The notes under the pieces: model-generated
Database searches by the model: none
Told to the model about the DNA's origin: nothing
Seen by the model: the letters and a program-made list of their open reading frames with translations, nothing else
Shown: positions 14,212 through 23,978 of the stretch, in pieces
Position numbering within the stretch: the stretch's first letter is position 1
Layout: each line of letters opens with the position of its first letter
Position numbers and translations under genes: made by a program
Source: Deinococcus phoenicis
GTDB lineage: Bacteria > Deinococcota > Deinococci > Deinococcales > Deinococcaceae
DNA length: 37,492 bases
Assembly (NCBI RefSeq): GCF_000599865.1
Contig: NZ_JHAC01000067.1
Coordinates: 1 to 37,492 of the forward strand
Direction of reading: 5' to 3'

Positions 14212-15293
14212 GTGCTCCTCCCCTGATCCCCGTGATCCTGGCGGGAGGCAGCGGCGAGCGCTTCTGGCCGCTGTCGCGCAAACACCGGCCCAAGCAGTTC
14301 CTGGCCCTGGATGAAACCGGGCGAAGCCTCCTACAGGCCACCAACGACCGCTTGGCCCACCTCAGCGGCGGTGCCGAACACGTCATGGTCGTGACGGGCG
14401 GCGAGTACCGCGTGCAGGTGCTGGAGCAGCTCCCGGAAATGCCGGTCGAGAACCTGATCGTCGAACCGGTGGCGCGGGACACGGCCCCCGCCGTCCTGTA
14501 TGCGGCGCTGCGGGTGGCCCAGGATGCCCCGGACGCCGTGATGGGCGTCTTTCCCGCCGACCACCGCATCACGGCCCCAGACGCCTTCGCTGCGGTGGTG
14601 CGCCGCGCCGCCAGGCTGGCCGCCAGCACGGACTGTCTGGTCACCCTCGGCGTGACGCCGACCTTTCCCGCCACCGGCTACGGCTACATCCAGCGGGGCG
14701 AGCGGTTGCCGGGCACCGACCTTCCCGCCTTTCAGGTGGCCCGCTTCACTGAGAAGCCCGACGCCGAGACGGCGCAGGCCTTTCTGGACGATGGCGGCTA
14801 CAGTTGGAACAGCGGGATGTTCCTCTGGCGGGTGGAGGCGATCCTGGACGCTTTCCGGCAGTACCAGCCGGAGATGTACGCGCGGCTCTCGGGGGCCGTC
14901 CGGCAGGGCCGCGCCCCGGGAGGCGTCCGGGACGTCTTCCCCGGCCTCCAGAAGATCAGCATCGACTACGCCATTCTGGAAAAGTCCGACCGGGTGGCCG
15001 TGATCCCGGCGGAATTCGGCTGGGACGACCTGGGCGACTGGAATGCCCTGGAACGCCTGCTGAAGGGGGAAGGGCAAAACGTCTCGGTGGGCCGGCATAT
15101 CGGCCTCGACACCGACGGAGCCATCCTGTATACCACCCGGGGAGATGACCTGATCGCCACCATTGGCCTGGAAGACGTGGTGATCGTCCGCACCGACGAG
15201 GTGACCCTGGTGGTCCGCAAGGACCGCACGCAGGACATCAAAAAAGTCGTTCAGCAACTCAAGGCCCACCCAGAACTGGAGCGCTTCGCGTGA
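14208..15293 (+). CDS. manC: Mannose-1-phosphate guanylyltransferase
   Basis: Makes GDP-mannose from GTP and mannose-1-phosphate, a precursor for mannose- or fucose-containing polysaccharides. It is 361 residues, the short form without a phosphomannose-isomerase domain. The nucleotidyltransferase signature [20 protein letters not shown] is at about 12-31. FPADHRI (metal Asp), [16 protein letters not shown] and the mannose-specific [12 protein letters not shown] follow. The start is GTG overlapping the leader ORF stop, and its own stop overlaps the GTG of the next gene. A phosphohexomutase at 32288-33715 could supply mannose-1-phosphate. Confidence 0.95.
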   Translation: MSAPPLIPVILAGGSGERFWPLSRKHRPKQFLALDETGRSLLQATNDRLAHLSGGAEHVMVVTGGEYRVQVLEQLPEMPVENLIVEPVARDTAPAVLYAALRVAQDAPDAVMGVFPADHRITAPDAFAAVVRRAARLAASTDCLVTLGVTPTFPATGYGYIQRGERLPGTDLPAFQVARFTEKPDAETAQAFLDDGGYSWNSGMFLWRVEAILDAFRQYQPEMYARLSGAVRQGRAPGGVRDVFPGLQKISIDYAILEKSDRVAVIPAEFGWDDLGDWNALERLLKGEGQNVSVGRHIGLDTDGAILYTTRGDDLIATIGLEDVVIVRTDEVTLVVRKDRTQDIKKVVQQLKAHPELERFA

Positions 15294-16957
15294 CCTCATA
15301 CCGTCAGCAGGACCACCTCTCGCCCGATCTTCCCGGCCAGGACACGGACACTGAAATCGATCTGCGTACCCTCTGGCAGGGGGTGCGGCAACGTCTGCCC
15401 GCCATTGTTCTGGTCGCGGCCTTGCTGGCCGGGGCCGTCTATGTCTGGTCCAGGTTTCAACCCGCTGTCTACGAGGCCACGGGGAGCCTGCTGACCTCCA
15501 GCAGCCAGAGTCAGATCGGTGTGGTGGGCGGCTCGGTCATTTCTCCCTTGCCACCCGGGACCGTGGCCGAGGTCGTGGCAAGCCCGCTGATTCTGCGGCC
15601 GTTGATTCAGGCTGTCAGGGAAACCCCCACCATTGCGCCTGCGGAACGGCAACGGCTGGTGGGGCAGCTGACGCGTGAACTGCTGACCCAAAGGCCGGAA
15701 GACACCAAGAGCCAGCGGAGCCAGACAGTCACGGTCACGGCGGACCAGGGAGGTGGAGAGAACAGCCTCTATCAGGTGCGTGCCCGCGCGCAGACGCCCC
15801 AGGCCGCGCAGGTTCTCGTCAACCTGACCAGTGAGCTGCTCGTGAACTGGGATGCCGAGCGCACCCTCCGGGACGTGCGGCTGGCCCGCGAGAATTTCAC
15901 CTTGCAGCTGGCGCAGACAGACCGCCGTCTGGCTCTGCCTGGGTTGTCGGTGGTGGAACGGCAGACGCTGCTCTACCGCCGCGCCACCATGCAGGACAAC
16001 CTCGCGCAGCTCAGTTTTCTGGAGCAGTCCCGGCCCGGCGTCCTGAAGCCCCTGACCGGCGCGGTCGAGCCACTCCGGCCGGTGACGCCTTCGCCGCTGC
16101 GGAACAGCGTGTTGGCCGGCCTGCTGGCGCTGTTGCTGGGGACAGGCGTGGCGGCCCTTCTGACGGCGCTGGACCGCCGCGTCCGGACCGAGGCGGACCT
16201 GCTGGCTCTGCATCTTCCCGTGCTAGGGGTGCTGCCGCCTGTGCGCGCACCGGGGGGAATTGCTCTGGGGCGGGTGGAGGCGTTGGGCTTCCTGCGCGTC
16301 AACCTCCAGGCCATGTTGCAGAAGCCGCGTCCTATCCTGATGGTTGCCGGCACGGCTGCGGGCGAGGGCGCGAGTAGCCTGACGGCGGCCCTGGCCCGCA
16401 GCCTGGCGAGCAGCGGGCAACAGGTGCTGATTCTCGACGCAGACCTGCGGGGCGGCCGGCAGCAGGATCTCTGGGACACGGGCACCGGTGGACAGCCCTG
16501 GCACCCGCTCTGCGGCAAAGACGGGGCACGCAGCTTGCAGGAAGCCTTGCACACGCCCGTCAACGTGCAGGTGTTGCAGGTTGCCCCCAACATCGACCTG
16601 TTGCCCGCCGGTGGTGTCCCCCAGAGCGGCCTGGAACTGCTGAGCCGCCCTGACCTGGGCGAGTGGCTGCGCCGCTGGAGCCAGGGGTATGACGTGGTGC
16701 TGATCGACAGTCCGCCCCTGCTGGTCTTTGCCGACGGGCTGATGCTGGGGCAGCAGGTGGACGGTGTCCTGCTGGTGGCCGAGGCGGGCCGAACACCCCT
16801 CCCCGATCTGCGCCAGGTGCTGCGCCGTATGGGGGTGGCCGGCGTGCCTGTCCTGGGGTTCGTGCTGAACAAGGCGGGGAGGGCGATTCGGGGGCCTCGC
16901 TTCTCCGGTGCTCCTCTTTCTGCCCAGCCCGTCCCGCCCCTCAAGGAAGTGCACTGA
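15290..16957 (+). CDS. Wzz-like chain-length regulator fused to a degenerate tyrosine-kinase (BY-kinase) domain
   Basis: Polysaccharide co-polymerase of 555 residues. TM1 is at about 37-52. A periplasmic Wzz-like domain with coiled coil follows, then TM2 at about 272-293, preceded by the proline-rich [12 protein letters not shown] (262-272). The cytoplasmic ATPase-like domain spans about 320-540. Walker A' (ILDADLRGG, 381-389) and Walker B (VVLIDSPP, 469-476) are intact. In Walker A, however, the sequence reads GEGASS (358-363) where active BY-kinases have GEGKS, so the phosphate-binding lysine (361) is alanine. No tyrosine occurs after residue 467, so the usual autophosphorylated C-terminal Tyr cluster is absent. 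It probably regulates chain length without kinase activity (inference). GTG start overlaps the manC stop. Confidence 0.88.
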   Translation: MTSYRQQDHLSPDLPGQDTDTEIDLRTLWQGVRQRLPAIVLVAALLAGAVYVWSRFQPAVYEATGSLLTSSSQSQIGVVGGSVISPLPPGTVAEVVASPLILRPLIQAVRETPTIAPAERQRLVGQLTRELLTQRPEDTKSQRSQTVTVTADQGGGENSLYQVRARAQTPQAAQVLVNLTSELLVNWDAERTLRDVRLARENFTLQLAQTDRRLALPGLSVVERQTLLYRRATMQDNLAQLSFLEQSRPGVLKPLTGAVEPLRPVTPSPLRNSVLAGLLALLLGTGVAALLTALDRRVRTEADLLALHLPVLGVLPPVRAPGGIALGRVEALGFLRVNLQAMLQKPRPILMVAGTAAGEGASSLTAALARSLASSGQQVLILDADLRGGRQQDLWDTGTGGQPWHPLCGKDGARSLQEALHTPVNVQVLQVAPNIDLLPAGGVPQSGLELLSRPDLGEWLRRWSQGYDVVLIDSPPLLVFADGLMLGQQVDGVLLVAEAGRTPLPDLRQVLRRMGVAGVPVLGFVLNKAGRAIRGPRFSGAPLSAQPVPPLKEVH

Positions 16958-16960
16958 CGT

Positions 16961-18409
16961 ATGGGCCTGCGCCTGTTGACGGGTCTTTCCCCCGCCCGGT
17001 CAGGGGCAGGCATCCGGGCGGTTCCAGTGCGCTTTTCTGGCCTGCCCCAGTCGCTGGCGCTGCTGCTGGGCGACGTCCTCAGCGCGCTGGTGGCACACCT
17101 GCTCGCTTCCTCCCTGCTGACGGCCCTGGGGCGGCCCCCGATCACGCTGGAGTCCACCCTGATCTGGCTGGCGCTCTGGCTGCTGTGGCGGGCCTATCAG
17201 GGGCTTTACCCCGGCTACGGGCGCTCGCCGCAAACTGAACTGCGCCTGCATACTGTGGGAACCGTTCAGGTGGCCGTGGCCCAGCTCGCGGCGGCGTTTG
17301 CCGTTCACCGCTTTACCCTCAGTGTTCTGGGCGTAGTGATCGAGTGGAGTCTGATCCTGATGCTGTCTTTGTTGACGCGCTACGCAGTACGCGCGCTGCT
17401 GATTCACCTGGGGCAGTATGGGCGTGCCATCAGTGTGATCGGGGCCGGCAGGACGGCGGCCCTCACCATTGCCCACCTGCGGGATCATCCCGCCTACGGC
17501 CTGAAGCCGGTGGTCGCCTATGACGATAATCCGCTGCTGCACGGAACTTCCCTGCAGGGCGTTCCGGTGGTCGGCTCTATCGACTTGGCGCTGACGAATC
17601 CTAGGACCGAACAGGCCCTGATATCCATTCCGGGGGCCAGGGCCGAGACGCAGCAGCGGCTGGTCAACAGCATTTATGCGGCGTTCCCGATCACCTGGGT
17701 CGTGCCGGACCTGTTCGGCGTGCCCAACCAGGCGTTGCAGCCACACAACATCGGGATTGTGGCCAGTCTGGAAGTGAAGAACAATCTCAGGAGCGTGCGG
17801 ACGCGGGCCATCAAGCGCACGTCGGACTTTGTCCTGAGTCTCCTGGGGTTGCTGGTAATCGCGCCCTTCCTGCTGGTGATCGCCGTTCTGATCCGAATGG
17901 ACAGTCCCGGCCCAGTCCTGTACAAGGCCCCCCGCCTTGGCAGGAATCTGTCGCCGTTCAGCTGCTACAAGTTCCGCAGCATGTATCAGGATGCCGAGGA
18001 GCGGCTCCAGCACATCCTGTCCGCCGACCCGCACCTGCGTGCAGAATACGAGACGTACCATAAACTCAAAGACGACCCCCGGGTCACCCGGATCGGCGGC
18101 GTGTTGCGCAGGTTCAGCCTTGACGAGCTGCCACAGATCCTTAATGTCTTGCAGGGCGACATGAGCCTGGTGGGTCCCCGCCCCTACCTGCCGCGCGAGC
18201 AGCGAAAGATGGGGACCATGACCGGCTTCATCGCCCAGGTCCGGCCCGGTATGACCGGGTACTGGCAGGTTTCGGGGCGCAACTCCAGCACCTTCGAGGA
18301 GCGGCTCGACATGGACCGCTTCTACATTACAAACTGGACACCCTGGCTCGATCTGGTGATTCTGCTTCAAACGGTCCGGGTGGTTCTGCTGGGTAAGGGA
18401 GCCTACTAG
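16961..18409 (+). CDS. Undecaprenyl-phosphate sugar phosphotransferase, WbaP/WcaJ type
   Basis: Polyisoprenyl-phosphate hexose-1-phosphate transferase that starts repeat-unit assembly by loading a sugar-1-phosphate onto undecaprenyl phosphate at the inner membrane. The 482 residues show several N-terminal membrane segments (about 30-145), a nucleotide-binding-like domain ([11 protein letters not shown], 157-167), the re-entrant hydrophobic helix (about 290-312) and the C-terminal catalytic domain. That domain has KRTSDF (285-290), YKFRSM (336-341), the Asp-Glu dyad in DELPQ (388-392), GPRPYLPRE (405-413) and [13 protein letters not shown] (428-440). The starting sugar (galactose or glucose are common) cannot be told. 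It follows the Wzz-like gene after 3 nt and is the last gene before the foreign insert. Confidence 0.94.
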   Translation: MGLRLLTGLSPARSGAGIRAVPVRFSGLPQSLALLLGDVLSALVAHLLASSLLTALGRPPITLESTLIWLALWLLWRAYQGLYPGYGRSPQTELRLHTVGTVQVAVAQLAAAFAVHRFTLSVLGVVIEWSLILMLSLLTRYAVRALLIHLGQYGRAISVIGAGRTAALTIAHLRDHPAYGLKPVVAYDDNPLLHGTSLQGVPVVGSIDLALTNPRTEQALISIPGARAETQQRLVNSIYAAFPITWVVPDLFGVPNQALQPHNIGIVASLEVKNNLRSVRTRAIKRTSDFVLSLLGLLVIAPFLLVIAVLIRMDSPGPVLYKAPRLGRNLSPFSCYKFRSMYQDAEERLQHILSADPHLRAEYETYHKLKDDPRVTRIGGVLRRFSLDELPQILNVLQGDMSLVGPRPYLPREQRKMGTMTGFIAQVRPGMTGYWQVSGRNSSTFEERLDMDRFYITNWTPWLDLVILLQTVRVVLLGKGAY

Positions 18410-18486
18410 CATGGAATCCCGGCCGCCCTGCATTCCTCTACATTCATGAATCTCCCAGCCACAAATGGCAATGGAAGGATGTGGTC

Positions 18487-18825
18487 TTGAGAGCAATTAT
18501 CCTGGCAGGAGGCCTGGGCACACGCCTCTCTGAAGAAACCAACGTACGACCCAAACCACTGGTTGAAATCGGTGGAAAGCCGATCCTCTGGCACATCATG
18601 AATCTCTACGCTAACGGAGGCGTGAATGAGTTCATTCCCGCGTCGGGCCACACGGGTGAGGCCATCAAGGAGTATTTCCTTGGCTTCCATGCTCTAAACG
18701 ACATTGCCGTTGACCTTTGTAATGGCACAAGCACTGTGCATGACAGCTGGCAATTCGACTGGAAGGTTATATCTAGTGGGAACTGTAAGCAGAGTGCTTG
18801 TACGGAAAGATACTTACTAAAGTGA
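18487..18825 (+). pseudogene. rfbF: Glucose-1-phosphate cytidylyltransferase, truncated remnant
   Basis: The first ~95 residues read as RfbF, which makes CDP-glucose: MRAIILAGGLGTRLSEETN at the start, then RPKPLVEIGGKPILWHIMN, GHTGEAIKEYF and FDWKV. Known RfbF proteins are about 257 residues. Here similarity ends at WKV and a stop follows at 18823-18825, so the sugar-binding and C-terminal parts are missing. I see no continuation in another frame. A TTG at 18487 fits the usual RfbF start and has GGAAGG upstream. The 3' end marks a recombination junction into AT-rich DNA. The fragment lacks most of the active site and is probably not functional. Confidence 0.8.
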
Positions 18826-18855
18826 TTGAACCTCTCATGCTTAGTAGTTTAATAT
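18826..18855 (+). promoter_or_regulatory. Candidate promoter for the phosphatase-kinase-nucleotidyltransferase cassette
   Basis: TTGAAC (18826-18831), 18-bp spacer, TAATAT (18850-18855). It lies just after the truncated rfbF. The leader would be about 30 nt, with AAGGAG 6 nt before the ATG at 18892. AT-rich DNA yields chance matches, so confidence is moderate. Confidence 0.45.
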
Positions 18856-18891
18856 TAATGGCTGTCCTATGTTCCCGATTAAGGAGTAAAA

Positions 18892-19281
18892 ATGATCAAT
18901 TCGGAGCGCAGTATTGTCATGGATATCGATGGAACGTTGTGTCCTATAAAGAGAAAGGATCAGAGCTACGAGGATTTGGTACCTATTCCAGAAGTTGTAG
19001 AGACTTTAATAAGCTATAAGATGCAGGGATTCTACATCATCTTGCATACAGCCAGGAATATGCGAACACATAATGGGAATATGGGCCTCATTATGGCGAA
19101 TACGGCCAAGCAGCTTCTGGCATGGCTAGATAAGCATCAAGTTCCCTATGACGAAATTTTCTTCGGCAAGCCATGGCCAGGCCGGGGGGGCTTTTATGTC
19201 GATGATAAAACGATCCGCCCGGATGAATTCCTCACCAAGAGCTATGAAGAAATCTTGGAACTCATCTCCAAAGATGATTGA
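18892..19281 (+). CDS. HAD-family phosphatase, EcbF/BcbF-like capsule biosynthesis type
   Basis: Small HAD hydrolase of 129 residues found in capsule loci. Probably a cytosolic phosphatase acting on a sugar- or polyol-phosphate; the substrate is unknown. HAD motif I is VMDIDGTLC with nucleophile D11 and acid/base D13. Motif II is LHTARNM, and the late motifs are in FGKPWPGRGGFYVDDKTIRPDEF (split around the Gly run), giving the conserved Lys and two Asp. AAGGAG supports the ATG at 18892. The 3' end overlaps the next gene by 8 nt (ATGATTGA). Confidence 0.85.
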   Translation: MINSERSIVMDIDGTLCPIKRKDQSYEDLVPIPEVVETLISYKMQGFYIILHTARNMRTHNGNMGLIMANTAKQLLAWLDKHQVPYDEIFFGKPWPGRGGFYVDDKTIRPDEFLTKSYEEILELISKDD

Positions 19282-20986
19282 TACGTTGGTTGTTATTCCT
19301 ACTGCCAAGATTATACCAACAGAACTAAAGGCGGAGTTTGGGCCGTTGCCTTCAGCGATGATACCGCTTAACAATGAACCGGCCCTGTACTATATTTTTC
19401 GAAATTATGATCTTCCGGACGTCGAATTCGGTATTGTGGTTGGGGAACAGCAGGAAAGTATTCGCAGCTATCTTTCTCATTTCTCTCGCCCGGCGACCAT
19501 TTACGAGATCGATCGCTCACAAAATATTGGCGAAACAGTTCTGGCTGCACTTACGCCATCCCAAAAGAATATTAAGCACTTGGTCGTTAACTTCGGAGAT
19601 ACCCTGGTGCAAAGGGAGTTGTTGTATCAGGATGTGGTGGTCTATGCGCGCAAGCGCGAATCTTTCCGTTGGACCACGTTTGATTTTACGGACAGTGGCT
19701 TGCTGGGGGAAATTAGCGATAAGCAGACAGACAAGGGATTTAGAGAAGAGAACAACGTATTTGTGGGGGTATTTGAGATAGCACAGCCGGATCTGTTGAT
19801 CGGTATCCTTCATAGGCATGTGGCTGGGTCTTCCTCTGAGAATGGGCTTGATCCCTTCTACACGGCGCTCCGTGAGTATCTGGCCCGTCGCAAGCTTTTA
19901 GGGGAGTTGGCTACTTTTGAGGAAACTTCTTGCTGGAACGACTTTGGTCACCTGGATACCTACTATGATACCAGACGTGTTCTCTCAAGTGGTGCGCGTG
20001 AGTTTAACACGGTTGATGTTGATGCGCGTCGCGGAACGATAGAGAAGCGGAGCCGTCATACCCAGAAGCTGCGCAATGAGATACGGTGGTATCTAGATAT
20101 TCCTGAGCCGCTCAAAAATTTTTCACCGCGTTTATACGATTATAGTCTGGATGATAAGTCGCCATCTGTAATTATGGAATATTACGGCTATCCGCCCCTC
20201 AATGATGTGTACTTGCACGGCGCGTATGGCTTGGGGGAATGGGAGATTATTTTAGGGGCCGTCGAACTATTCCTTGGAGAGGCTCATAAATTTACCCTCC
20301 AGACTAATGATGACGGAGTTTTGAAATCATCGCTGGTAGATATGTATGAGAGCAAAACCTTTGATCGGCTTGATGAGGTTTTGAGGGATTCCCGATTTGA
20401 TTATTTCTGTGATCAGCCAATTATTAATGGGCATCCGGTATTAAATCTAAATCAGTTTACGGCCTCCTTTCGTCAGGTGGCTCAGTATCATAGACTTTAC
20501 GAGGTATCCCGCTTTACTGTGTTGCACGGCGATCTGTGTCTAAGCAATATCCTCTTTGACCGGCGTAACGCCACTGTGAGGGTGATCGATCCAAGAGGAG
20601 ATTTTGGTGGTTTAGGTGTTTACGGCGATCCTCGCTATGACTTGGCGAAGCTCTCTCATAGTATCCATGGAGATTACGACTTCTACGTGAACGGTCTGTT
20701 CGATTTTTCGCATTCCTCCAGCGGTTTTGAGTTTTCCCCACATTTGACTGAGCGGCACCAGGCCACCAAGCGATTGTTCGAGCGCTGGTTGGATGTGCGT
20801 TGGCCTGAGCAGCGGCAGCAAATTCGTTTAATCGAAAGTCTGCTGTTTTTGAGTATGGTGCCACTCCACGCCGACCGTTTCGAGTCACAATTGGCTTTTC
20901 TAGCGCGTGGACTGGAGCTTTACACGGAGCTGGCAATCAGTGCAGGAGCCGCCACCGTGGAGAACGAAGAGGTCCGTCTTGTTTAG
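19274..20986 (+). CDS. Nucleotidyltransferase-like domain fused to an aminoglycoside/choline-kinase-like domain
   Basis: A 570-residue bifunctional-looking protein. The N-terminal ~230 residues have a nucleotidyltransferase-like layout (VVIPTAKIIPTEL...PSAMIPLNNEPAL, then VVNFGDTLV). The usual G-x-G-T/S-R loop is replaced by AKIIPTEL, so this half may be inactive or use an unusual substrate. The C-terminal half is an APH/choline-kinase-like fold with H418-GD-LCLSN425 as the catalytic loop (D420) and D439 in IDPRGDFG as the metal site. It presumably phosphorylates a sugar or polyol. The ATG at 19274 overlaps the stop of the phosphatase gene; an earlier in-frame ATG at 19148 lies deep inside that gene. 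The substrate is unknown. Confidence 0.75.
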   Translation: MIDTLVVIPTAKIIPTELKAEFGPLPSAMIPLNNEPALYYIFRNYDLPDVEFGIVVGEQQESIRSYLSHFSRPATIYEIDRSQNIGETVLAALTPSQKNIKHLVVNFGDTLVQRELLYQDVVVYARKRESFRWTTFDFTDSGLLGEISDKQTDKGFREENNVFVGVFEIAQPDLLIGILHRHVAGSSSENGLDPFYTALREYLARRKLLGELATFEETSCWNDFGHLDTYYDTRRVLSSGAREFNTVDVDARRGTIEKRSRHTQKLRNEIRWYLDIPEPLKNFSPRLYDYSLDDKSPSVIMEYYGYPPLNDVYLHGAYGLGEWEIILGAVELFLGEAHKFTLQTNDDGVLKSSLVDMYESKTFDRLDEVLRDSRFDYFCDQPIINGHPVLNLNQFTASFRQVAQYHRLYEVSRFTVLHGDLCLSNILFDRRNATVRVIDPRGDFGGLGVYGDPRYDLAKLSHSIHGDYDFYVNGLFDFSHSSSGFEFSPHLTERHQATKRLFERWLDVRWPEQRQQIRLIESLLFLSMVPLHADRFESQLAFLARGLELYTELAISAGAATVENEEVRLV

Positions 20987-21734
20987 GTCGCCGCAGGTGG
21001 TTATTACCATGGCTGGTCATGGGAGCCGCTTTCGTGATGCAGGGTACAGCCTGCCCAAGTACCAGATTGAGGTCCATGGGCGAACACTGTTCGAATGGTC
21101 ATTGCTGAGCTTGAGAGACTTCACCCGCATCGACGCTTCTTTTACCTTTGTCGCGCTGCGCGCGCATACCGTTCGGCCCTTTGTGGAGGCGATGGCTGGG
21201 AGACTTGGCTTGGCTTCTGTCCGTGTGGTGGAGCTTGACGAGGTAACGGATGGTCAGGCCACAACAGTGCTCGCGGCCGCCCCTGGGTTGGCTGAGAATG
21301 CGCCTCTCCTGATCTATAACATTGACACCTTTGTGGACCCGCGAGCGATTCGTGCTGCGGACTGGCAGGGTGACGGCTGGATAGTTTGTTTTCCTGGGGC
21401 TGGCTCGGGGTGGAGCTTCGCGCGTACGGTCAGCGAACACGACCTTCGGGTGACTGAGGTGCGTGAGAAGCAGCGCATTTCACCCCATGCGAGTGTTGGC
21501 CTCTACGGCTTTTCATCGCTGGCGTTGTACACTCGGGCCTACCACACCTACTACGCGGATGCAGCACGACTCGAAAAGGGGGAGAAATACATTGCTCCCC
21601 TCTACAATCAGCTTCTGGCCTGGCAGCGTCCCGTGTACGTGAGTGCCGTGGGCCAGGGTGCCGTTTACCCGCTGGGCACCCCGGAAGAAGTGCAGGCATT
21701 CGCGCTCCAGGTGCCTCCCGAGGTTCCCCGGTGA
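20979..21734 (+). CDS. Sugar-phosphate nucleotidyltransferase-like protein
   Basis: A 251-residue NTP-transferase-fold protein with an intact nucleotide loop near the N-terminus (ITMAGHGSRFRDAGYSLPK). A metal-binding Asp is in YNIDTFVD and a later product-binding region is around VREKQRISPHASVGLYGF. It probably activates the phosphorylated precursor made by the preceding phosphatase/kinase genes; the sugar and base are unknown. I chose TTG at 20979, with GAAGAGG 6 nt upstream, because it overlaps the previous stop by 8 nt like the upstream pair and puts the signature at the expected distance. Base composition is more GC-rich than the two genes before it. Confidence 0.75.
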   Translation: MFRSPQVVITMAGHGSRFRDAGYSLPKYQIEVHGRTLFEWSLLSLRDFTRIDASFTFVALRAHTVRPFVEAMAGRLGLASVRVVELDEVTDGQATTVLAAAPGLAENAPLLIYNIDTFVDPRAIRAADWQGDGWIVCFPGAGSGWSFARTVSEHDLRVTEVREKQRISPHASVGLYGFSSLALYTRAYHTYYADAARLEKGEKYIAPLYNQLLAWQRPVYVSAVGQGAVYPLGTPEEVQAFALQVPPEVPR

Positions 21735-22981
21735 GCCGCCTGGTTGCTCCGGGGCGAAACTCAGTTCTGCGGTACTTCTCGGTGCTGGCGACAGGTTCGA
21801 TGCTCGGCCTGTTGCTCAGCTTTCTGGTACAGGCTTACCTGTCGCGTGTGGTGACGGTCGAGACCTTCGGGCAGATCAATTATGCCCGGATCCTGATTGG
21901 GTACCTCATCTTGGCGCTGAATTTCGGTTTCGAAACGTATTTTTTGCGTGCGCTGGTGAGCAATGAATTGAGTCCGGGGCGGGCGGTGGCTTTACAACTC
22001 TCGGCCCGCCTGCCGCTCGCAATTCTGATGATGGTCGGCCTGTTGATCTGGGCAGGTATGGGTCACTGGTCTGTGCCCCGTCTGATTGTCACGCTGTACG
22101 GGCTGACTACCCTGGCTTATGTTCTGAATATCGATTGGCTGTTTCAGGTGCGCGAGCAGTTCTCCGCCCTTGCGGCCATCAACCTTGGTCGAGGACTGCT
22201 GGTGTTGGCCGGCACGCTGCTGCTGGTGCGTAGCCCCCACGACACGGTGAAGTATGTCGCCCTTGTCGCTCTGGCCGAGCTGGCCCGTGTTCTCTACCAG
22301 TGGTGGCGCTTACGCCCCCGCCTGGAAAGGGTCAGCCTCCGTCAACTCCTGCTAACAGTACGGACAAGTATACCCATCAGTGCATCGTTCTTTATGATCT
22401 CTTTGTATTATAATATTGACAGCATAATGCTGGGCCATTTCAGAAGTGATGCTGCTGTTGCTATATACGTTGCTGCCTACAACATCCTTACGCTGGCCAT
22501 CTTACCAACTTCGCTTCTCTATCAAGCTTTTGGCCCAACTCTTGCCAGATCACCATGGAATATTGAGGTCTTCAGGCGTTATTTTGGTTCGACCATGGCT
22601 CTGGCCCTTGTGGTGTTTGTCGTGCTTTTCTTGCTCCACAGATTTGTTATTCTGACTCTATACGGGGAAAAATATGAGGCGTCGATACCTGTACTGATGC
22701 TTTTGTCATTTAACATCCTTTCCTCGTACCTTGCTGGGGCGTTTGCTAATCCTATTAATATCTGGGGTCAGCATATAAAATACTTTTGGATTGTCGCGTC
22801 GGGAGCGACAGTGAACGTCATCTTAAACTTTCTGTTAATTCCACGATATGGTATTCCGGCAGCCGTAGGGGCAACTATAACCAGCGAATTGGTGGTGGCG
22901 CTGCTCGCTATGTGGGCAATTTTTAGGGGATTTCGAACCTATTCTGAAGTAAAACCTTCAGTTAAAGTAGAAGGGGTCTGA
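21731..22981 (+). CDS. Wzx-type oligosaccharide flippase
   Basis: Inner-membrane MATE/PST-superfamily flippase that moves the undecaprenyl-linked repeat unit to the periplasmic side. It has 416 residues and about 12 predicted membrane segments, starting with RYFSVLATGSMLGLLLSFLVQAYLS (about 14-38) and including a typical polysaccharide-biosynthesis motif near YNIDSIMLGHFRS. GTG at 21731 overlaps the previous stop (GTGA). Odd feature: codons up to about base 22350 are GC-rich, whereas the rest is AT-rich with ATA, TTA and AGA codons. The gene thus looks like an in-frame hybrid of two parents. Confidence 0.9.
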   Translation: MSRLVAPGRNSVLRYFSVLATGSMLGLLLSFLVQAYLSRVVTVETFGQINYARILIGYLILALNFGFETYFLRALVSNELSPGRAVALQLSARLPLAILMMVGLLIWAGMGHWSVPRLIVTLYGLTTLAYVLNIDWLFQVREQFSALAAINLGRGLLVLAGTLLLVRSPHDTVKYVALVALAELARVLYQWWRLRPRLERVSLRQLLLTVRTSIPISASFFMISLYYNIDSIMLGHFRSDAAVAIYVAAYNILTLAILPTSLLYQAFGPTLARSPWNIEVFRRYFGSTMALALVVFVVLFLLHRFVILTLYGEKYEASIPVLMLLSFNILSSYLAGAFANPINIWGQHIKYFWIVASGATVNVILNFLLIPRYGIPAAVGATITSELVVALLAMWAIFRGFRTYSEVKPSVKVEGV

Positions 22982-22982
22982 G

Positions 22983-23978
22983 TTGACGCACAACAACGAG
23001 GCAATAGATAGTGATCGGATACTCTTAACTATAGCCATACCGAATTATAATGGTGGAGAGAACTTGAGGCGTGCTTTGGAGTCTTGTAATCACGTAGATC
23101 TAGAGGTGGTTGATTATGAGATCTTGGTCGTAGACAATTGTTCAACAGATAATTCTATAGCCATTGCTAAGGATTTCGCGCCCATTTATCAAAATCTAGT
23201 GCTAAAAGAAAATAATGCTAATCTTGGCAGGATTGGGAACTGGAATGAGTGCCTAAGATTTGCTAGAGGAAAATATATTATTTTTCTATTTGCAAACGAC
23301 GAGATTGCGGAAAGCCCCCATTTAAAGAGAAAAATATCTTTAATGGATTCTCAAGCTCTAGGTTTATTACTATCTCCCTTTATTTTGGCTAGAGATAGTT
23401 CTAGGACGTTAGAAAAGAAAGAGGCTGGCAGTATCATATATAAGGAGCCATCTAAATTTATGGCTTCCTGTTTGGCTGATGCGGCCCTTCCTTATGCGCC
23501 GATTCAAGCGAATATCTATAACTTGGAAGTAATAAAAGATAGAAAGATTTTCTTCGATGAAGCCTTTGAGTTAACATCTGATCAAATATTCTCCTTTTAT
23601 GTATCCTATTATTCTAAAAGAATCGCCTTTCATCCTATTCCACATATTATCTGGAATGCTACATCGACCAGATTCCATTCGCAAGTATCGATGGACATGG
23701 TTGTGGCTGAGGACCTTAGAACTTTGGAATATCTAGAACGACATCTGAAGATCAGGGTGTCCAAACATAGACAAAGTGCTGCACTGATTTGGCGTATTCT
23801 GCGTGAGAACGTGTTTGGCAACTCTGGTAAAGGTAAAGCTATTCGAGGGATTATACGCGATTCAAAACGACCTGAGCTCATCCTTCTCTGGCTACCCAGT
23901 ATTTTATTTCATAAAAGTACCAGGAAAATGCTGAAGTCGTTCGCCGAACTCCGAAAAGCCGAAGGTAGATGGGATTAG
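22983..23978 (+). CDS. Glycosyltransferase family 2
   Basis: A cytosolic or membrane-associated GT-A transferase of 331 residues that adds a sugar to the lipid-linked unit. The GT2 start is clear: LLTIAIPNYNGGENLRRAL, then ILVVDNCSTDNSIAI and NLGRIGNWNECLRFARGKYI. The position of the usual DXD reads FANDEI, a variant metal motif. Start TTG at 22983 with AGAAGGGG 6 nt upstream, 1 nt after the flippase stop. Strongly AT-rich (35-43% GC in sampled lines). Donor and acceptor cannot be told. Confidence 0.88.
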   Translation: MTHNNEAIDSDRILLTIAIPNYNGGENLRRALESCNHVDLEVVDYEILVVDNCSTDNSIAIAKDFAPIYQNLVLKENNANLGRIGNWNECLRFARGKYIIFLFANDEIAESPHLKRKISLMDSQALGLLLSPFILARDSSRTLEKKEAGSIIYKEPSKFMASCLADAALPYAPIQANIYNLEVIKDRKIFFDEAFELTSDQIFSFYVSYYSKRIAFHPIPHIIWNATSTRFHSQVSMDMVVAEDLRTLEYLERHLKIRVSKHRQSAALIWRILRENVFGNSGKGKAIRGIIRDSKRPELILLWLPSILFHKSTRKMLKSFAELRKAEGRWD

